Of a DNA stretch of 64,000 nt, positions 1-12,300 are shown piece after piece. Made by a program: the position numbers and the translations under genes. Every line of letters begins with the position of its first letter. Position 1 is the stretch's first letter. The DNA is from Eulemur rufifrons. Taxonomy: Eukaryota; Chordata; Mammalia; Primates; Lemuridae. The stretch is from assembly GCF_041146395.1 (NCBI RefSeq), contig NC_091006.1:4904001-4968000 (forward strand), in the 5' to 3' direction. Under the pieces are notes generated by a model. That model saw only the letters and a program-made list of their open reading frames with translations. It was not told the DNA's origin and did no database searches.

Positions 1-217
1 TTAAGCCAAGTCTTAAAGGAAATGAGGGAGAGAACTGTGTGGATATCTGGGAAAAGAGCATTCCAGGCAGAGAAAATAGCAAGTGCCTAGGGTAGGAATC
101 TGCCAGGAGCAGCGAGAAGCCCCATGTGGCTGATGCAGAGGGATCGTGGTGAGGAGTAGAGGGAGAGAGAGAATAAGGTCACATCGTGTAGGTACATGTG
201 AGCTCTTGCAACAACTT

Positions 218-350
218 TGTCTTTTTTTTAGATAGAATTGCACTCTGTAGCCCTGGGTAGAGTGCAGTGGCATCATCGTAACTCACTGCAACTTTAAACT
301 CCTGGGCTCAAGTGATCCTTTTGCCTCAGCCTCAGTCCTTGGACTTCAGG
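218..350 (-). repeat. Alu-like monomer fragment
   Basis: A T-run is followed by an antisense Alu left-arm sequence (agtgcagtgg, actcactgca, cctgggctca, ttgcctcagcc). It stops after about 130 bases, so it is either a free left monomer or an old truncated Alu. Confidence 0.6.
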
Positions 351-521
351 CCAAGGAGGCTGACTTAAGAAATCACAAGGTCCAGGGAGCAATGGGGCAG
401 CACCTGGACTGCAGAGTTGGAGAGTGAAACTTGAGCAAATGAAGACAGCCGGCACAGACACCTCTCTTGATGAGCCGTCCATGCAGAAAGAGGAAAATAA
501 AGATCACCCAGGAAGACAGCC

Positions 522-831
522 GGGCATGGTGGCTCATGCCTGTAATCCCAGTGACTCGGGAGACTAAAGTGGGAGCATATCGCTTGAGGCCAGGAGTTTG
601 AGGCCAGCTTGGACACAACATAGTGAGATCCTATGTCTGAAAAAATGGAAAAAAATTAGCCAAGTGTGGTGGCATGTGCCTGTAGTCCCACCAACTCTGG
701 AGGCTGAGGCAGGATTGCTTGAGCCCAGGAGTTCAAGGCTGGAGCGAGCTATGATCATGCCACTGTACTCTAGCCTGGGCAACAGAGCACGACTCTCATC
801 TCTAAAAAAGAAAAAAAAGAAAAAAAAAAAT
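522..831 (+). repeat. Alu element, older dimeric type
   Basis: The sequence starts gccgggcatggtggctcatg, has a mid A-rich linker, a second arm ending in agcctgggcaacagagcacg, and an A-rich tail. It reads in plus orientation and is diverged. Confidence 0.85.
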
Positions 832-915
832 CAGCCAGGAAGAGGCAGGGGCTATCTTAAAACGAGGATTTATTATTGTTATGATTTTGAGATGGGAGAG
901 ACTCAAGGATGTTTA

Positions 916-1261
916 TTTTTTATTTATTTATTTTTTTTTGAGACAGAGTCTCACTCTGTTGCCCGGGCTAGAGTGCCGTGGCGTCAGCCTAGCTCACAGC
1001 AACGTCAAACTGCTGGACCCAAGCGATCCTCCTGCCTCAGCCTCCCAAATAACTGGGACCACAGTCATGCACCACCATGCCCAGCTAATTTTTTTTTTCT
1101 ATATATATTTTTAGCTGTCCAGATCATTTCTTTCTATTTTTTTTAGTAGAGATGGGGTCTCGCTCTTGCTCAGGCTGGTCTCAAACTCCTGACCTCGAGC
1201 TATCCTTCCACCTCGGCCTCTCAAAGTGCTAGGATTACAGGCGTGAGCCACCGCACCCGGC
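916..1261 (-). repeat. Alu element (strepsirrhine type)
   Basis: This is an antisense Alu with the strepsirrhine right-arm segment. It is flanked by near-identical target-site copies ctcaaggatgttta (902-915) and ctcagggatgttta (1262-1275), which define the insertion. Confidence 0.9.
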
Positions 1262-1811
1262 CTCAGGGATGTTTAAATGCTGGTGGGAAGAGGCCAGACA
1301 GGGAGAAGCTGGAAATCCAGTGGAGATGCCAAAGTGGAAGACACGTGCTCCCCAAGGAATGTGAAAGCAAGACAGCAGCAGCAGAAGTGGAATGTGGGCA
1401 GGCAAAATGGATGCTACTTATATATAATAAGTAAGAGGGAAAAATCTGAAATCCTGTGCTGAGAAATAGAACCTAACTATGCAGTTCCAGGCTAACCGTA
1501 GGACAGGATGGGCCAGTTAGAGAATAGCTGGGGTATCTGGCACAACCTGGCAGGTAAGCTGAGGAAGAGCCGTCGGTTAAAGGGTAAAGAGACCTTGTGT
1601 CTCTTAAACTTCTATTATAACCTTGCCAACTGACTCAATCTCTCTCTACACCTGTTTGCTTGTCCACAGAAAGTGGAGATAAGAGTAGGGCCCACCACTT
1701 AGGGTCGCTATGAGGATACATGTAAAGTGCTTGGCATATACAACGTGCTCAATACGTGTAAGCTGTGATTGTTCTCACAGTTACTTTTATATTATCATTG
1801 GAAAGGGGGTA

Positions 1812-1995
1812 TATATAGCAGCATGGTTGAGAACATGGGTCCTGAAGTCAGAACCCCTGGGTTCAAAGCCTGGCTCTGCCACTTACCAGCTGTATGAACC
1901 TGGGCAAGCTATGTTACTTCTCTGGGTCACAATTTCCTAATCAGTAAGAGGCAAATAGTACTGTAGATCTGCCATGTTAGAGTGTTGTAAGGATT
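1812..1995 (+). repeat. MIR element
   Basis: The core pattern is a diverged MIR: tggttgagaacatggg, cctgggttcaaagcctggct, ctgccacttaccagctgt, gggcaagctatgttacttc, then an AT-rich end. Confidence 0.75.
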
Positions 1996-2869
1996 AAATA
2001 GTATTAATAGTAACTATCATAAAATATTAAAACATTAAATAATTTAAAATATTCACTATCTAAAAATAAATGTATTATATAAATTAGGTGGCAATATATT
2101 AAAATATCAATTGCATCACCTTATATTACATATTTTATTAATGTACTGTCATACATTCTTATAAAATAAGAAAAAATAAAACATTAAAGCACATGAAATT
2201 GTGCCTGGCACATAGTACGGGCTCAGAAAACAATTTGATTATGAAAACTCAGGTGAGAGATGTGGCTAGTTCCAGAGGATTTTTTTTCCCTAAAGCTCCC
2301 TTTTAAGAAAGTATTTATTATGGAAAATTTCAAGCATCACAAAAGAAAACAGTATTGAGAAACCCCATGAACCCATCACAGTTACAAATATTTGGATTTT
2401 TTCCCACCTATTCTTTTTTTGTTCTCACTGGAGGATTTTATAGCAAATCTCAGACCCTATTTCTAACTCCTAGGGCCACAAGCTGCCTTTGGGGGCTTGT
2501 CTGTCCGCAGCACGTAGAAGCTTGGACCCCCACCCCCACCCCCCCCCACCCCCCGCCGCCCGACACACACCAGCCCCAGAGGAGGGAACGCACAGAGCTT
2601 CCCAAGATGGTTTTAATCAATAACTGATGACTAAAACATGCTCGTACCTGTCCTCCCTCCCGGTGCCCCTGTGCCCTTGGGGACCCAAAGGTCAGAATTC
2701 TTAGCTCCCTCTTCCACCAACAGTGAGGTCAGGATCCCCTGTCCCCTCCGATCCAAGACCTAAAAGTCGAGCACCTGATCCCTCCCTTCCCCAGGACGCA
2801 GGTACCAGACTCCCAGGAGGTGCTGTCCCCTCAAGGACACAGATTCGCTGTGGGGGCCGCAGAAGGGAC

Positions 2870-3064
2870 CCAGCGGCTCCGCCCCCTCCTGCCAAGCCGT
2901 TGTGACGTAACAGCAGCGACAGCCAATCGGGCGTGGCGGCGCCGGATAGCGGGAGGCGGGAGGCGGGAGCCGGAGGGTTTGGAAAGCGCCTGGCGGAAGT
3001 GGCGGTTGCTTTGCACTTTGGCTGTTCCGGCGGGAGCCGTGGCGCCCGCGGCCCGGCCGCTGCC
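2870..3064 (+). promoter_or_regulatory. SDHAF1: SDHAF1 promoter and 5' UTR, CpG-rich
   Basis: GC- and CpG-rich DNA leads directly into the SDHAF1 start codon. A CRE-like tgacgtaa lies at 2903-2910 and a CCAAT box at 2923-2927. GC-rich repeats (gggaggcgggaggcggga) sit near 2950-2970. No TATA box is evident. The transcription start is not visible from sequence alone; it probably lies between the CCAAT box and the ATG. Confidence 0.65.
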
Positions 3065-3421
3065 ATGAGCCGGCACAGCCGGCTGCAGAGACAGGTTCTG
3101 AGCCTGTTCCGCGAGCTGCTGCGCGCCGGGCGCGGGAAGCCGGGCGCCGAGGCGCGGGTGCGGGCGGAGTTCCGCAAGCACGCCTGCCTGCCCCGCTCCG
3201 ACGTGCTGCGCATCGAGTACCTGTACCGCCGCGGGCAGCGCCAGCTCCAGCTGCTGCGCTCCGGCCACGCCAAGGCCATGGGCGCCTTCGTCCGCCTGCG
3301 GGGCCCGGCCGAGGAGGCTGGCGGCGCTGGAGCCCCGGGGATCCTGTCTGAGAACAGTAACGGTCCAAGGAGCCCTCACGACAGAACGGGGGCACACAAG
3401 ACGCGGCCCGACGGACGGTGA
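3065..3421 (+). CDS. SDHAF1: Succinate dehydrogenase assembly factor 1 (LYR family), single exon
   Basis: This 118-residue protein (human is 115 as I recall) is the mitochondrial-matrix factor that helps mature the iron-sulfur subunit SDHB of complex II. It works with HSC20-dependent Fe-S transfer and protects against oxidants. The N terminus ([15 protein letters not shown]) and the middle ([14 protein letters not shown]) match the family closely. The C-terminal third, rich in G, P, S and H, is more diverged. The ATG at 3065 was chosen because it starts the conserved MSRHSR peptide; the frame is open further upstream. R55 and G57, the sites of known human disease substitutions (R55P, G57R), are intact. 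The family LYR tripeptide at residues 14-16 reads LFR here, while a second LYR at 53-55 is kept. The gene is intronless, as in human. The long antisense frames over this exon are GC-driven shadows. Confidence 0.96.
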   Translation: MSRHSRLQRQVLSLFRELLRAGRGKPGAEARVRAEFRKHACLPRSDVLRIEYLYRRGQRQLQLLRSGHAKAMGAFVRLRGPAEEAGGAGAPGILSENSNGPRSPHDRTGAHKTRPDGR

Positions 3422-4115
3422 CAGGCAGATGAGAAGAGCTCACTCCGTGGCGCAGGGGAACCAGGGACCCCGCCTGACTGCGTGGGGAGACCGAGGAACC
3501 CGCCTGATGGAAGGTGCGAGGTCTTAGAAGACTAGCTTGAGGGGTCGAGGTGATCAGAGAGCTCTCTGGGTGACACGGGGGCCTAGAGACCCTATGATGG
3601 ATGGCGAGAGATGCCCAGCCTTTCCTGATGTTTGGTAACAGGTCTGCCCCCACCCCCTTGAGTGCTTGGGACGGCCTGGGCCGCCAGCAAGCCGGAGTGT
3701 CAAGCCGAGAGCTACTTCCCCGGAGGCATGGGGAGCCGGGACGCCCCCCTCCTGGACGGAGAGTCCGAGACACCCTTCTCTTGACCCCTGAGAACATACC
3801 CACCGCTGGCTCCCCACGGAGACTCCCCTCTCCTGTATTTAACTCTGAGAAGAGCAGACTTTTCTGCTAAGAAGTTTTGGGGAAGATGCCCTGATAAACG
3901 GTGAGAAGTCTGGAATCCCCTTTTGGAAAACTTTTCCCCCATTAATTGTGACAAGCCAGGACCATGAGGAAGGAGCCAGGAGTCTCTCACCCAGGCTGAT
4001 TAACGAAAAACCCCTGAAGACCCCTACTTGATGGTCCTGAGGGGCAACCCTGACTTCTGTGCCCCTTCCCCCTCAAACTGTTGAACAAAGGGAATAAAAT
4101 TGGGGGTGTGCTTTC
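3422..4115 (+). other. SDHAF1: SDHAF1 3' UTR
   Basis: Non-coding sequence runs from the TGA to shortly after the poly(A) signal. It contains no recognisable repeat. Short frames here have no support. Confidence 0.7.
4093..4098 (+). terminator. SDHAF1: SDHAF1 polyadenylation signal
   Basis: AATAAA is followed within 10-35 bases by a GT-rich stretch (ttgggggtgtg, ctgttggtggtc). It lies 672 bases after the stop codon, which suits a transcript of about 1.1-1.2 kb. Confidence 0.85.
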
Positions 4116-5314
4116 TTCTCTGTTGGTGGTCTTAAACATTTTATGTATTTGTAGATTTTTGAAGAGGCCCCCTTCATACACACTTACCTAGATGTGACCC
4201 CCTGGGAGGGGCTGGGTGTGGGGAGCTGACTCTTCTTTTAGAGCCCTCTAGACTGGCAGATGGATTGAAGCATCATTGTTCTCTCTTTCCTGGGCAAGTC
4301 CTTGGAGGGGGACTTATTCTAGCTTGACCTTCAAGAGACTCCAGTTGACTCCTTAATGGAGGGCAAGTGATTTAACAGGAGAGGAGATGGAGAGTCCAGC
4401 TTCTTCAAGCTAGGATTTTTGTCAAGCAAGGCCCTGGGGTGCAGGAGGGAAGAGGGACCCATAGACCACAGGCATACTCTCTCCCATGTCCCATATGGAC
4501 CTGCCTTGGACATTCTCTGGAGTACAGCATTTTGCATCTGTGAGCTGTGTTTGCACCCATGTCAGTTGCGTAAGTGGAAATGAATTCTTGCCGATGCAGT
4601 TGTTGGTGGGGGAAGGGCCTTAGGAAAGGAGCCCGGACCTTAGACCTAAGGGAGGCTGGACAGGAGAGAAACCTGGTCACTGCCATAATCCCAGTGGGGA
4701 GCCAGGTGCCCAGATAGTTATAAAGTGGGGTTGAGATTTGAAGAGTTAGGAGTTTGCCAGAAGGTAGGAGTAGGCTTCTAAGCAGGAGGACTGGTGTGGG
4801 CAAAGGCCTGGAGGGGGCAGAAGGAAGAAATGCAGGGTCCCAGCTGGGGCCTGGGTGCCCAGAGCACAACAGGGCTGTGGGTTACTTGCACATTCCTTCT
4901 ACTGCAGCTTTGTCTCCTGCTAGCCCTCACCACGGGACCTCAGCCACCTTGTTCGTCTCTCTTAGCCTCAGTTTTTTACATCAGGGTGATCCTCTTAATC
5001 TGTCCTGGCTCCATCTCAGAGTAAAAGCCGAAGCCCTGGAAGTGGCCAATGGGGTCTCACCCATCCAGCTCGTTACATCTCCAGCTGCATCTCCCACCCC
5101 TCTCTCACTCCTGGCTCCATGATCTTGAGCCCAGATAAGCTCTGGGTTGGGAGCTTCTGGCAGGGCTGCAGGCAGTGATCAAGTTGCCACTAGGGCTGGG
5201 CATCCGGGTCAGCAGGGGCAGAGATATTCACCGAGCGTTAAAGATGAATGGGGTTTGCCAGGTAGAGAGAACAGGGGAGGGGATGCCTGACACGACATTT
5301 GGGGGAAGTGTGGA

Positions 5315-5530
5315 GGTGAGCAACAGTCAAGAGCATGGACTGTGGAACTGGAAGGCGGGGTTTGAATCCCTGCTCCAGTACTTACTGATTACGTGATCGT
5401 GATCGTGATCGTGGACAAGTGACTTAACGTCTTTGTGTCTCAATGCACTTGTGAATGAAATGGGTATAATAATAGTGCCTCTCCGATGTGGCCATTACTG
5501 TGATACAGTGAATTAAGTACATGTTGTGGC
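5315..5530 (+). repeat. MIR element with internal GATCGT triplication
   Basis: MIR core words are present (agagcatggactgtgg, tttgaatccctgctcc, gacttaacgtctttgtg, aatgggtataataatagt). Inside the core, GATCGT is repeated three times in perfect tandem at 5395-5412. Confidence 0.75.
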
Positions 5531-6605
5531 AGCAGGCGATGATGGCCCCCCAGGACCCATCACTTGAGTTCACTGGGAGCTGCAGAGGTAGGGTCTCGGG
5601 AGGCTGCCAGCCTCCTGCCCTGAGCCTCTGTTCTGCGTGAGGGCTTTCTGGGAGGTGGGTTAATGCCTCGGGGGCAACCCTCAGCCTGTGCAGGACAGCA
5701 GTCCCTGGATGAGTGCCCTGGCCTGCCTTTTGTCTGGTGGTGCAACTGCAACACGTGTTCTACAAGCTTCCTCAGACACCCCCTTGACCCCCCACCCCCG
5801 TGGGATTGAGCCCCAGTTGCTCGCGTGGTTACCACTCCATGAATGCCTTTTTTGGCTTTCCCCGTGCCCTGCCTCACTCCCCCGCCTCGCTCACTCCTGC
5901 CTCCTGGGGTCACCTGCCAGATAAACCACCACCCAAGTCCTCACCTCAGAGCATGCTTGTGTGTCACGCATGGGAACGGGGCCCAGTACTCAGCTGGCAC
6001 TCTGTGTGTCTGCTACTGTTTTTTCACTCTGCTAAGGCTCAGGGTCAGCGTCTCACCCGTCTGTTAAACCAGAATCTCCTGATCTAAAAATTTCTATGAA
6101 GGACATATGGGGTTGGAGTAATTTGGAATATGGATGGAGTTAAAAACAGAACTGAATTGAGTTGTTAAATTTCCTGATTCTGATAGCTGTACTATAGTTG
6201 TGTAAGGGAATGCCCTTGTTCTTAAGGCACACACACTGAAGTGTTTGGGAGTAAAGAGGCATCATGTCTGCAGCTTACTCTCAGATGGTCACAAAACATA
6301 TGCACACATATAAATAGACCAGCATGAGTACGCGTGCTAAAGCACATGAAGCACAATGTTAACCACTGGTGACTCTTGGTGAAGACTGTATGGGAGTTAT
6401 TGTGCTAGTCTTAAAAGCTTTCGGTCATTTGAACAAAAAGTTACAAAAATCAAAAACTAAAAAAGTCAATACTTGTATCAGTGTCTCACGGGTCGGTATC
6501 TTTGGGCACCAGAGATCCTCACACACAGGACACATTTTCATAAAAATGAAACCTGTATTTTCTGAGACTTTATAAAACGCTCCACCCTGAATCTGCTCTT
6601 CCTCA

Positions 6606-7325
<720 letters not shown>

Positions 7326-7429
7326 AGTCAGTGTGATGTTTGCTCACTACGGTTTGCCATAATGGCATCATTATACCATAATGACCTCACTGTCTCCCTG
7401 ATGCCACCTTCCACCACCCTGTTTGAATT

Positions 7430-7645
7430 GTACTCCCTTTCCCCTTGCTCACTTTATTTTGCTCCTTAGTACTATCACCTGCTACATATTTTACTTATTT
7501 TTAAAAAATTTATTGTTGATCTCTCCCACTAGAATATCAGCTTCAGAGGGATGAGAATTTTAGTCCATCTTGTTCACTGGCCTGGCCTGGCTCATGGCAG
7601 GTAGTCAATGTTTGTTAAATGAATGAATGAATGAACGAATGACAC
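7430..7645 (+). repeat. L2 LINE 3' end
   Basis: Words of the L2 3' end are visible: ttgctcactttattttgctc, actatcacctgctacat, ccactagaatatcagcttc, ggcaggtagtcaatgtttg. It ends in a tandem gaatgaatgaatgaacgaatga tail. Confidence 0.75.
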
Positions 7646-7924
7646 ATTAGTTCCATTACCAGGCCTATTGGCTAATATTGCCAAGACCCTGCCGGCTCTA
7701 TTTGCAAGAGCAAATATTGCACGCCTTCTCCTTGGCCGGGAGTGGAGACTTAGCCAGGCTTTTGAAATGGGGCCCACCCAGTTTGCATCCTGATTTTTCT
7801 CTGAAGTGGACTGGAGTCTTCCAGAATCTGCTGCTCCCCCCACCCCCTCAGTATCCATTTCCCCTTGTAGTAACAACTCCTTGATTTTCTCTGAGGACCC
7901 ACCCCTCCCCCATTTTCAGTCCCT

Positions 7925-8245
7925 GTGGTCAGGCAGGGCTGACTGCAGCCCCAGCGGAGGTGAGGCACATGACCCAAGCCCGAGCAACCAGCCTTTGGAC
8001 TTTGGTTGGAACTATAAAGGAAGAGCGACTCTTCTATTGGCTGCTAAATTGGTGGGTGTATGGCTGGACATTGCAACGGCCACTCTGGCCACCACTGGGA
8101 TAAGAAGAAGCTATAGTAAATCAGAGGAAAGAACTGAGAGATAGAAGCATTATTTGAGTCTCAGGATCTAACTATGCCTGAAGTCCTGAACTTCTCAGTT
8201 ACCCACAAAAACAAATTCCCATTTCTTTAAAGTCAGTGAGAACTG
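7925..8245 (+). repeat. Interspersed repeat of unnamed family, copy 1
   Basis: Words such as cacatgacccaagcc, agcctttggactttgg, tattggctgctaaattgg, gaggaaagaactgagag, tatgcctgaagtcctgaac and cttctcagttac recur in similar order at 9830-10205. This shows a shared ancient interspersed repeat. I cannot name the family reliably. Confidence 0.5.
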
Positions 8246-9161
8246 AGTTTCAGTCATTTGCTCCCTGTGGCCTCAGCCAGTGACTTTCCCTCTTTGAGAC
8301 TGTTTCCCATTCTGTTGAGTGGGGCCACATCATCGTGTGGTTGTGAGTTTAAAGGGGAAGGGACCTATGTTAAGTGCACATCCGGGAGCCCAGCACATCC
8401 TGCCTCTGTCCTTGGGTCTGAATCCGCCCCCACCTCTTGTCCCGATACCTTAATCTCTGGGGAGACTGGACTCCAGGACTGAGCCCTGGCAGTTCAGCCT
8501 GGTGCTATCAAGACCCCCTGCCCCTGCCCCCGGGCCAATGATGGCCCAGCCGGGAGCCCACCACGTGGAATGTTGGAACAGAGCAACCACGTGGATGTGA
8601 GTCAGGGGCTGTGGCAGGTGCTGTTGGCAGCTCACCCGCAGTATCATCTGCATCCTTCCGTACCTGCCGCTAGCTTCCTGTGGCAGGCACCTGTGCCCCT
8701 TTGCCTGAGGGAGGGGCCTTCACAGGCCAGAATTGCGGGGCATTAATTTCTCCGGGAAGAGCCCTCAACAACGCAAGATGGGGACTGGCATCTAAGCACC
8801 ACAACTTCTTTGCCCCTTTGGTGAAACAACTTCGAATTGTGTTCCACGGCTTCCCAGAAGTCCCCAGTGGGATGGTGCTCAGAGCAGCACCCAGCTCATT
8901 AACTCCACCACTATGACCGGCTTTTTTCCTCCCCGGTTCACTTCCTCACTCCCCAACCGCACTTGCTAGGATCACCATCCAAATAAGGTACTTGCACTTG
9001 AATCTCTGCGTCAGGGTCTGGGGCAACCCGACCTGAGATGGGCTGATTCCATTCTGTGATCTGTGCTCAAAGCCAAGGGGTCTGTGCAGACATGCAGGCC
9101 ATATCCTAGATTTTGGACACTCAAACACACAATATCCTCACACATTCTTTGACAGTGACGA

Positions 9162-9167
9162 TTTATT
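9162..9167 (-). terminator. SYNE4: SYNE4 polyadenylation signal
   Basis: AATAAA on the minus strand lies only 22 bases after the stop codon, giving an unusually short 3' UTR. This is the only canonical signal near the end of the gene. Confidence 0.75.
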
Positions 9168-9188
9168 ACACCTGTCTGGGCTGTGTAC

Positions 9189-9372
9189 TCAGACAGGGGG
9201 GAGACCATTGACATAGCTGAGCACCAGGTAAGGTGTCCTGGCCAGTTGGGCGTGAGAGCAGCAGAGGACCCCGGACATGGGCAGGAGCAACGTGGCAACC
9301 ACCAGGAGGAGAAGGAGAAAGAGGAGGATAAGGAGGAAGGCCAGGGGCCACCTGGACGCAGGATCGGGAGTC
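9189..9372 (-). CDS. SYNE4: SYNE4 coding exon 8: transmembrane segment and KASH tail
   Basis: Residues 335-394 and the TGA stop. It encodes the hydrophobic helix and the luminal KASH peptide ending SYVNGLPPV. The acceptor is cccttggcag. Confidence 0.95.
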
Positions 9373-12300
9373 CTGCCAAGGGAAATGCAGTGTTAAATAT
9401 GTGGGTGGGCTGCCACCATGAGCCCTGTCCACCATCCCCCAGACCCATCTTCTGGGCACCTCACCTAGCATCCACCTCCAGTGTCACATCCTGGAGACTG
9501 GAAGACGCTTGCCTCTTCTTGTCCTAAAGGCAGACAGCAGCCACAGTGGAATGGGTGGAAGTGACACTTAGTATGGACTTTCCCTTAGTACTATAGACTT
9601 ACAGGGCTGGTCTCATTTCTCCCCCTTTTCTGGCACCTCCGCTATCCCCAGGACCCCAATGGATGGGGAATATCTCCAGGGTAGTGGATGTCTGTTCGTG
9701 CCTGTCCTCCAATCCAATCAGTCCCCCTTTTCCTCATAGCAGTGGCTCAATTTGGGGTGTCGGGGTCATGCTTTCTGCTCATTAAGTAGAGATAGCTTCA
9801 GGTTCATGTGAAGCTGACCCCCGCCTCCTCCACTTCCACGACTGGGCACACGACCCAGACCTGGCCAACGCAAGCACTCCAATTCAGTCAGGGTGCAGCC
9901 CGTGACCCAAGCCAGGCAAGTGGGGTCAGCCCTGGGACTTTGGCTACCACTCGTAGGTCAGGAGCACTCTCCTTCCCCTGAGTGGGTAAACCAATGGGAA
10001 GTAAGGCTGTATTGGCCAGGGCAGGCATTTTGTTGAGCAGAATGCCACCTTGGGGAAGTAGAGGCCAAGAGAGGGAGGGACTGAGCCCTGATGCCATTTG
10101 AGGTCCGAAATTTGGCAGTGCCTGGACTTTTCGGTTACGTGACAAAAATAGCATCCCGTTTTCTGTGTCATTCAGTTGGTTGGGTTTCTATCACTTGCCA
10201 TCAAGATCCCTGAGTGCTACCACCAGCTGCAGACCAGCTCACCTGAGGCTTCCGGAGCAGGGTGCGTCTGCGGTAACCTGCTAAGTGTTTCCGATGGCTG
10301 AGGCTGGACACGAGCACATCCTGTGGGGAGAGAGGCATGTGGTTCTTGGAGAACCAGCAACCAAGAGGCACAGCTGGGGAAGGACTAGGATCAGGGGGCC
10401 CATGAGGTGAGATTCTGGGGGCACAGAGAGATCTCACGGGAGAGACAGGGAGAGGCAGATCCAAAGAAACCAAGAGAGGAGACATTATTTATTGATTCAT
10501 TCAACAAATATTTAATGAGTGTCTATTACATGCCAGCCACTGTTCTAGAAGCTGGGGACTCAGTGGGGATGGAAACAGGCAAAATCCTGACCCCCAGAGC
10601 TTCTATTTTGGTGTGAGGGAGAGACCATAAATCAATAAATACGTATAAAGTCAAACTGCGCTAAGTGCTGTTAGGAGCTGAAGTAAAATCGGGGTCGCTA
10701 ATGTTTGGGAGAGATGGCCTTTGAGGAGCAGCTGGAAGGAAGGGAGGAGGTAAGCCGGGCACGCTTCTGGGGCTTTCGAGGTGGGAGTGGATTTGGGGTG
10801 TTCGCACAAGAGCCAGGAGGCCGGCACAGTTGCAGCAAGGAAAGTGAGGGGCAAAGAGAGAGAAAACGGGCCTGAGATGTAGACAGAGACAGACGAGAGA
10901 GAGGGAAACGGTGAGAGAGAGACACAGAGACGAAGAGAGACAGAGATAAAGGGAGAGACAGCCACCGACACCTTGAAAGGGAAGGATTTGGCTGGAAGGC
11001 GCACAGAGGTGCCCTCTGGTTGCCTAGGGGATGAGGGTCCCTCAAGAGGGACTGCTCTCACCTCTTGTCCTCTGCCCTGGGGGGCCCTGTGGCCACACAG
11101 CTCACAGGGAGCCCCTGGTGTCCAGGCTGTCTTTTGTCCCAGTGGTCTGAGGTCCCCAACATCCCCTGCTGGATCCCACTCCAACTCTGCGGAAGTGGGG
11201 AGGCTACTGGGTGCCCAGGGCCCCCAGACCCCCCCAGGTCCTGGCCCGTCCAGGTCCCCCTCGACCTCCAAGTCCTGGTCCAGCATGTTGACCTCCTTGT
11301 TGAACACCTGGGTCAGAGGATAGAGGTCATGGGAATCATGAGATTGGGGCCTGGGCCGGGGGCCATCGGGGTGGGGCGTACCAAGCTGTAGCTGACCAGC
11401 TGGGCCTGCAGCTGCCAGAGCCGTCGGAAGATGGTGTCTCTGTGTGCTCCAAGGGCCCTCAGGATCTGCTCCAGGGACGCCCAGGCCCTAGGCTCACTCC
11501 GCTGTGCCAGCCCCTCACCGAATGCCAGCAGTGCATCCACACGCTCAGCCGCCCCTCGGAGGTCTGCCTGCAGGGCCTGGGGACATGTGGTTGGACATCA
11601 CCCCACACACACACCAGGGACACCAGAGACTCAGAACCTGGAGTTACCCCCCACACACACACACACACACATCCTATCCAGAGACCTGGAACATGCAAGA
11701 AACCCATTTCCTACCCCAGAAAGCTGACACCCACCCTCCCACACCCTGGCCCCCACTGCCCACCTGCAACTGGACCATTCCTCTCTGCGCCAATGCCCAG
11801 GGCCCCCGGCCTCGCTCCAGGTCCTGCAGCGGGAGCCCCATCCCCACTAGGCAAAGGTGCAGGCTGTCCTGCTCGGCCTCCAGTACCTCCAGGCTGGAGA
11901 TGGGGTGCTGGGGAACACAGGGGTCTGCATCAGGACCAGTGAGCCAATCAAGACATTACGCCTATGCCACTGCCCCCCCCTGTTCTGCAGCTTCCTGCCT
12001 TCTGGATGCTTCTCTGCAGCAGAATCCACCTCTGGGTCTACACCAGGGCTGCTCCCACTTGGGGGCCTTCTCAGTGGAACCAGGCCTGGGGACATCTAAT
12101 CCAAGGTCTTCGGGTTTTCAAGGTTCCTGGAAACCTGCACGTGTGTGGCTTGGAGGTCTGGACAGGGAGGGGGTCACAGAGCTGGGTACCTCCAAGAGCA
12201 AAAGGGCTGCACCAGGACCAACAATGAAATACTTCTCTCCCAGCCAGTAAAATAACGAAATACGTCTATACTGAATGGTAAAGAAACACTTTCCTGAGTG

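Larger units (their letters stand above)
1..2869. other. Intergenic region left of SDHAF1
   Basis: No gene is supported here. Open frames in this stretch come from Alu sequence or are short and have no recognisable protein. It holds one Alu-like fragment, two Alu copies and one MIR, listed separately. An AT-rich stretch lies at about 1980-2180 and a C-rich stretch at about 2528-2563. In human the next gene on this side would be further away, which fits an empty flank. Confidence 0.7.

Noticed and set aside
598..1146. A 182-codon plus-strand open frame
   Set aside because: It is translated Alu sequence from two Alu copies joined by chance.
2760..3803. A 347-codon minus-strand open frame over SDHAF1
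   Set aside because: It lies antisense to a certain coding exon in a CpG island, where stop codons are rare. The protein has only low-complexity Arg/Pro/Ala text and no family resemblance.
10651..11307. A 218-codon minus-strand frame as one protein
   Set aside because: Only 11062-11307 is the real SYNE4 exon; the rest reads through the donor into the intron.
11504..12250. A 248-codon plus-strand open frame
   Set aside because: Antisense to SYNE4 exons and introns; low-complexity Pro/His/Thr content partly from the CA repeat.
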